Assembly: GCA_008501835.1 (NCBI GenBank)
Contig: QQUB01000356.1
Location: 1 to 10,293, forward strand
DNA from: Bacteroidota bacterium
Lineage (GTDB): Bacteria > Bacteroidota > Bacteroidia > Chitinophagales > Saprospiraceae
Direction of reading: 5' to 3'
Length of the DNA stretch: 10,293 nucleotides
The notes under the pieces are model-generated. The model saw only the letters and a program-made list of their open reading frames with translations, had not been told where the DNA came from and did not search any database. Below, one piece after another: positions 6,987 to 10,293 of this stretch. Made by a program: the position numbers and the translations under genes. Numbering within the stretch: the stretch's first letter is position 1; every line of letters starts with the position of its first letter.

Positions 6987-7049
6987 GTATAATTTTCGTT
7001 TAAGGGTATATTGATTCCTTTTGAGAAATATTACCATTATAATCGAATC

Positions 7050-7079
7050 AAGGTATTTCAAAATAATATCGAATACCTT
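7050..7079. repeat. 8-bp inverted repeat, 14-nt loop
   Basis: AAGGTATT at 7050-7057 is the exact reverse complement of AATACCTT at 7072-7079. The loop is AT-rich. It sits midway between the two opposed AATG-rich repeats. It could be the core of a small mobile or palindromic element, or simply chance in AT-rich DNA. Confidence 0.4.
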
Positions 7080-7081
7080 AA

Positions 7082-7122
7082 CTTTTACATTCTACATTAT
7101 TTATTCTGGATTTTGCATTTTA
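7082..7122 (-). repeat. AATG-rich degenerate repeat, reverse copy
   Basis: On the minus strand this reads AAAATGCAAAATCC, then AGAATAAATAATGTAGAATG, the same kind of unit as 6960-6986 but in opposite orientation. The shared exact core is AATGTAGAATG. The two copies flank a 95-bp segment that contains the 7050-7079 hairpin. Confidence 0.5.
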
Positions 7123-7123
7123 A

Positions 7124-7164
7124 GCTTCACATAAAAATGAGGTCACCTCTTTTTTATGTGAAGC
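7124..7164. terminator. 41-nt near-perfect palindrome, possible bidirectional terminator
   Basis: GCTTCACATAAAAA (7124-7137) pairs exactly with TTTTTATGTGAAGC (7151-7164), 14 bp. Inside, GAGG pairs with CCTC around a TCA loop (7139-7149 is GAGGT-C-ACCTC), with one T-T mismatch between the two stems. The inner GC stem flanked by an A-run and a six-T run has the layout of a bidirectional intrinsic terminator. It lies about 270 bp after the lipoprotein stop and 54 bp before PBP1C. The long outer stem is unusual for a simple terminator, so an operator or a dispersed palindromic repeat are alternatives. The structure itself is plain; its role is inference. Confidence 0.55.
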
Positions 7165-7172
7165 GGTAAGAA

Positions 7173-7183
7173 ACCTCGGAGGT
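7173..7183. repeat. 11-nt palindrome ACCTC-G-GAGGT
   Basis: ACCTC at 7173-7177 and GAGGT at 7179-7183 are exact reverse complements around one G. The same two pentamers, in opposite order, form the centre of the large palindrome at 7139-7149. The element sits 35 bases before the PBP1C start and would be in its 5' leader if transcription begins upstream. GAGGT is too far from the GTG to act as a ribosome binding site. Confidence 0.45.
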
Positions 7184-7217
7184 CTAGCCACTAACCAATT
7201 CAACCAAAAATAACATT

Positions 7218-9608
7218 GTGAAAAAATTCAAATGGACAAAACGCCGGAAGATATTGCTCGCCATTGCGGGAGTTTTGTTCATGGTTTACCTGTTCAGTTT
7301 GCCCCGACAACTTTTTGACAATCCCACCTGCATGGTCCTGGAAGACAAAGATGGAAACCTGCTGGGTGCCCGAATAGCAGGGGATGGCCAGTATAGGTTT
7401 CCTCCCGGCGACAGCATTCCAATGAAATTTGAACAATCTTTAATTGAGTTTGAAGACAGGAGGTTTTACAGGCATCCGGGGGTAGACCCTCGTGGCCTGG
7501 CTCGAGCCGTTGTTCAAAATATCAAAAACAAAAGGATCGTAAGCGGTGGCAGTACCTTAAGTATGCAGGTTATCAGGATGTCACGTGGTAAAAAACGAAG
7601 GTCTGTATTGCAAAAACTCATTGAGATCACCCTCGCGACCAGACTGGAATTACGCTATTCCAAAAAGGAAATTCTGGGATTATATACAGCCAATGCCCCT
7701 TTTGGAGGCAATGTGGTTGGTCTGGAGGCAGCTTCCTGGCGTTATTTTGGCAAACGGCCGGACCTGCTCAGCTGGGGAGAAGCTGCAATGCTTGCTGTAT
7801 TACCCAACAGCCCCGGCCTGATTCACCCCGGAAGGCAAAGACAGGCACTTTTTGAAAAACGGAATCGCCTGCTCACAAGACTTAAGGAAAAAGGCACCAT
7901 CGACGAAGTGACCTGGGAACTGGCCTGTAGTGAACCTCTTCCCCAAAAACCCCTGAGATTACCACAACTGGCCCCTCACCTGTTGGATAAAAGCTTTGCC
8001 AGTTTTGACCGGCAAAACTCCAAAAAAAAATCCCGCATCCGTACCACCATTGATGCCAGTCTACAATCCAGGGTAACCTCCATTATTGATCACCACCACA
8101 AAAGTCTTTCTGCAAACCAAATTCATAATTTGGCAGCAGTAGTTATGGATGTTGAAACAGGAAATATTCTAGCATACGTTGGCAATGCCCCCGAGGCAGG
8201 AGAAGATCATGGAGTAGCCGTTGACATTGTTACCGCCAGGAGAAGTACAGGTAGCATACTGAAACCATTTCTTTATACAATGATGATACAGGAAGGGGAA
8301 ATTATTCCTCAAAGCCTTATTCAGGATGTGCCTACCCTGCTCAGTGGTTACCGCCCTGAAAATTTTCACGAAAAATACGATGGTGCCGTTACAGCGAAAA
8401 AAGCCATCAGCAGGTCACTTAACGTACCTTTGGTGCACATGCTGCATGATTACGGTCTGGAAAAATTCCATCATGGTCTGAAAGAAATGGGGCTTTCCAC
8501 GATTGACAAACAGCCGGGGCATTATGGACTCACCCTTATACTTGGAGGGGCAGAGGTGAACCTACTCGAAGTAACCAATGCCTATGCCTGCATGGCCAGA
8601 ACCCTTAATCATTTTTATGATTTTAGCGGAGAATATAACCCAATGGACTTTCGTCCTGCCAATTATATTTTGGAGGATGAATCATCGCCTGCAGATAATT
8701 CAAAGCTTCATCGTGAAGCTCATGTGGTCAGTGCAGCCGCAGCATGGCTGGCTTTTGATGCCATGCAGGAAGTTGAAAGACCGGATTCTGAAGGCGGCTG
8801 GGAGAATTTTCGGTCACGACGACGGATAGCATGGAAGACCGGAACTAGTTTTGGATTCCGGGATGCGTGGGCTATTGGGGTTACGCCTAAATATGCTGTT
8901 GGTGTATGGACAGGCAATGCGGATGGGGAAGGCCGCCCCGGCCTGATCGGAGTACTTACTTCCGGCCCGGTATTATTTGACATTTTCAATGCTCTTCCCA
9001 ATAGTACTGAGTGGTTTGAACAACCCTACGATGAAATGAGGGAAATGGCAGTCTGCCGGGAAAGTGGATATCTTCCACTGCCTATTTGTCCCCTTGATAC
9101 TGTTTGGGCACCGGTAACTTTCATCAATGCTGATCCATGCCCCTATCATAAAACAGTGCATCTGGACCAGGCAGAAAAATGGCAGGTCAATGCCAGTTGT
9201 GAAGCTCCGGACCAGATCGTTCACAAAAGCTGGTTTGTGCTTCCTCCTTTGTCTGAATATTATTACAAAAGCAAAAACCCGACATATGCACCGCTTCCTC
9301 CCTTCCGGGAAGATTGTCAGGCTACCTCCGAGGATACCAAACCCATGCAACTGATCTATCCAAAACGGCCAACTCGCATTTTCGTGCCCACCAATTTGGA
9401 CGGTCAATTGTCCAGGACCGTTTTTTCAGTTGCCCACAGAGATCCCGGCGTTACCATTCACTGGCATATTGACGACGAATATATTGGCTGGACAAAAGAC
9501 TTTCACAGTAAGGAACTGAATCCCCCCGAAGGTGACCATTTGCTCACATTGGTTGATGAAACAGGCAACCGTTTGGTACAGAAGTTTGTTATTATCAAAA
9601 AAAATTAG
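7218..9608 (+). CDS. pbpC: Penicillin-binding protein 1C
   Basis: A bifunctional class A PBP that polymerises lipid II and cross-links peptidoglycan on the periplasmic side of the inner membrane. The 796-residue product has a basic cytoplasmic tail and one membrane helix (about 11-27). The GT51 domain shows EDRRFYRHPGVD with catalytic Glu79, GGSTLSMQ at 110-117, KKEILGLYTANAPFGG with the second acidic residue Glu151, and EAAMLAVLPNSPG at 188-200. The transpeptidase domain shows GSILKPF with nucleophile Ser346 and Lys349, SLN at 400-402, and WKTGTSFGFRDAW with KTGT at 540-543, so all three penicillin-binding motifs are intact. A linker with four cysteines (613, 624, 641, 661) precedes the C-terminal PBP1C beta domain (about 711-796). 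The start is GTG at 7218-7220, directly ahead of MKKFKW. The alpha-2-macroglobulin gene that often precedes pbpC is absent here. The next gene begins eight bases after its stop. Confidence 0.96.
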   Translation: MKKFKWTKRRKILLAIAGVLFMVYLFSLPRQLFDNPTCMVLEDKDGNLLGARIAGDGQYRFPPGDSIPMKFEQSLIEFEDRRFYRHPGVDPRGLARAVVQNIKNKRIVSGGSTLSMQVIRMSRGKKRRSVLQKLIEITLATRLELRYSKKEILGLYTANAPFGGNVVGLEAASWRYFGKRPDLLSWGEAAMLAVLPNSPGLIHPGRQRQALFEKRNRLLTRLKEKGTIDEVTWELACSEPLPQKPLRLPQLAPHLLDKSFASFDRQNSKKKSRIRTTIDASLQSRVTSIIDHHHKSLSANQIHNLAAVVMDVETGNILAYVGNAPEAGEDHGVAVDIVTARRSTGSILKPFLYTMMIQEGEIIPQSLIQDVPTLLSGYRPENFHEKYDGAVTAKKAISRSLNVPLVHMLHDYGLEKFHHGLKEMGLSTIDKQPGHYGLTLILGGAEVNLLEVTNAYACMARTLNHFYDFSGEYNPMDFRPANYILEDESSPADNSKLHREAHVVSAAAAWLAFDAMQEVERPDSEGGWENFRSRRRIAWKTGTSFGFRDAWAIGVTPKYAVGVWTGNADGEGRPGLIGVLTSGPVLFDIFNALPNSTEWFEQPYDEMREMAVCRESGYLPLPICPLDTVWAPVTFINADPCPYHKTVHLDQAEKWQVNASCEAPDQIVHKSWFVLPPLSEYYYKSKNPTYAPLPPFREDCQATSEDTKPMQLIYPKRPTRIFVPTNLDGQLSRTVFSVAHRDPGVTIHWHIDDEYIGWTKDFHSKELNPPEGDHLLTLVDETGNRLVQKFVIIKKN

Positions 9609-9616
9609 GCTGTATT

Positions 9617-10293
9617 TTGAAAAAGCTTGTTTCAGTAGTTACACTTTTTTGTATGGGAATGCTGGCCCAAACAGATGCCCAATGCCCTTCGAAAAAAGTT
9701 CCTGAAACGGTGATTTACGATGTTGAAAAACTCAGCAATGCCTTAACTGCCGATCTTACGGACGAATACGACAAGGCCTGTACGATATTCGAATGGGTCC
9801 GTTTTAACATTCGATATGACAGTGAAGCCTATCGTAGGAATAAAAAGCGCATCAATGCTACCACAACGGATGTACTGAGGAGGAGAGAAGCAGTGTGTCT
9901 CGGATACTCTCAACTCTTTGCCGACATGTGTAAATATGCGGATTTGGAAGTCGTAGTTATCGATGGCCATAGCAAACAAGGCTCTTACCCTCCCAAAATG
10001 GAAGAAGCTGACCACGCCTGGAATGCAGTTCGGATAAACGGAGAATGGAAGTTATTGGATGTCACCTGGGCCGCCGACCTCAGGGGGAATCAATATTTCT
10101 GTACTCCGCCGGAAACTTTTATTCAACAACATCTGCCGGTCGACCCAATGTGGCAACTGCTGGACAACCCTGTTACCCCAGATCAATTCAAACGCGGTTA
10201 CCTGCCTTCGCAAAAAACCGACACACCTTTTGCTTTCCGTGACAGCATTCAGGTATTAATGGATTTGAGCAATGATCAGCAAAAGATTCATAC
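9617..10293 (+). CDS. Exported transglutaminase-like (cysteine protease fold) protein, 3' end outside window
   Basis: The frame runs open to the window edge, with 225 complete codons visible. The start is TTG at 9617-9619: it gives a full signal peptide (MKKLVSVVTLFCMGMLAQTDA), whereas the first ATG at 9653 would remove most of it. Signal peptidase I cleavage probably falls near residues 21-22. The transglutaminase-like catalytic triad is visible: Cys94 in REAVCLGYSQLF, His133 in DHAWNAV, and Asp148 in WKLLDVTW, with normal spacing and an upstream helix ACTIFEWVRFNIRYD that is typical of the fold. Bacterial members act as cysteine peptidases or amidases, or cross-link proteins; which applies here cannot be read. 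It starts eight bases after the PBP1C stop, which implies cotranscription and probably translational coupling, so a periplasmic or cell-wall-linked role is plausible. Confidence 0.9.
   Translation, partial: MKKLVSVVTLFCMGMLAQTDAQCPSKKVPETVIYDVEKLSNALTADLTDEYDKACTIFEWVRFNIRYDSEAYRRNKKRINATTTDVLRRREAVCLGYSQLFADMCKYADLEVVVIDGHSKQGSYPPKMEEADHAWNAVRINGEWKLLDVTWAADLRGNQYFCTPPETFIQQHLPVDPMWQLLDNPVTPDQFKRGYLPSQKTDTPFAFRDSIQVLMDLSNDQQKIH

Larger units (their letters stand above)
6853..7217. other. Structured intergenic spacer with repeat cluster
   Basis: This 365-bp spacer lies between two co-directional genes and carries no gene. Its second half is dense with repeats, each listed separately: AATG-rich units in opposite orientation at 6960-6986 and 7082-7122, a hairpin at 7050-7079, a 41-nt palindrome at 7124-7164 and a small palindrome at 7173-7183. 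No exact TAnnTTTG element precedes the PBP1C gene; TCCTTTTG near 7016-7023 is one mismatch away. Confidence 0.6.

Noticed and set aside
6924..6992. 22-codon plus-strand frame between the lipoprotein and pbpC
   Set aside because: It overlaps the AATG-rich repeat, and its C-terminal half is simply the repeat translated.
8973..9407. Minus-strand 144-residue frame opposite pbpC
   Set aside because: It is a shadow of the well-supported PBP1C coding sequence, which has conserved motifs through this region.

Overview
This window looks like chromosomal DNA of a free-living Bacteroidota, perhaps Saprospiria or a related group. That placement is inference. It rests on the gene families (2TM-domain protein, short polyprenol-phosphate mannosyltransferase, Bacteroidota-style PBP1C with a Cys-containing linker), the absence of Shine-Dalgarno sequences before the genes, one exact TAnnTTTG promoter element, and long intergenic spacers with degenerate short-period repeats. 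About three quarters of the window is coding. There are eight genes: three complete and intact housekeeping or envelope enzymes and accessory proteins on the minus strand, two further minus-strand genes (one cut by the edge), and three on the plus strand (one cut by the edge).

Left part, minus strand. Positions 1-920 hold the N-terminal 306 codons of a malic enzyme; its 3' end lies outside. After a 537-bp spacer comes a small thioredoxin-fold protein with an unusual CSNC active site (1458-1838). A GT2 polyprenol-phosphate mannosyltransferase follows (2097-2825, TTG start), with a 681-bp spacer upstream that carries a promoter-like element and repeat relics. Next are an AT-rich secreted protein of unknown function (3507-4037) and a two-membrane-segment 2TM protein (4281-4646). 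These five genes are each separated by more than 200 bp, so they probably do not form one operon.

Right part, plus strand. A 466-bp divergent spacer leads to a 579-residue lipoprotein (5113-6852) built from an N-terminal carboxypeptidase-regulatory-like domain, a FAM171/CILP-like central domain and two tandem beta-sandwich units. The 365-bp spacer after it is the most structured non-coding DNA here: oppositely oriented AATG-rich repeats, an 8-bp hairpin, a 41-nt near-perfect palindrome and a short ACCTC/GAGGT palindrome. Then come penicillin-binding protein 1C (7218-9608, GTG start) and, eight bases after its stop codon, an exported transglutaminase-like protein (from 9617, TTG start, cut by the window end). 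The last two probably form a translationally coupled envelope operon.

I see no CRISPR array, tRNA, rRNA, phage, transposase or recognisable defence system. Nothing here clearly amounts to a new biological system. The items most worth a second look are the PBP1C-transglutaminase pair, the large palindrome with its repeat cluster, the strongly AT-rich secreted gene and the multidomain lipoprotein.
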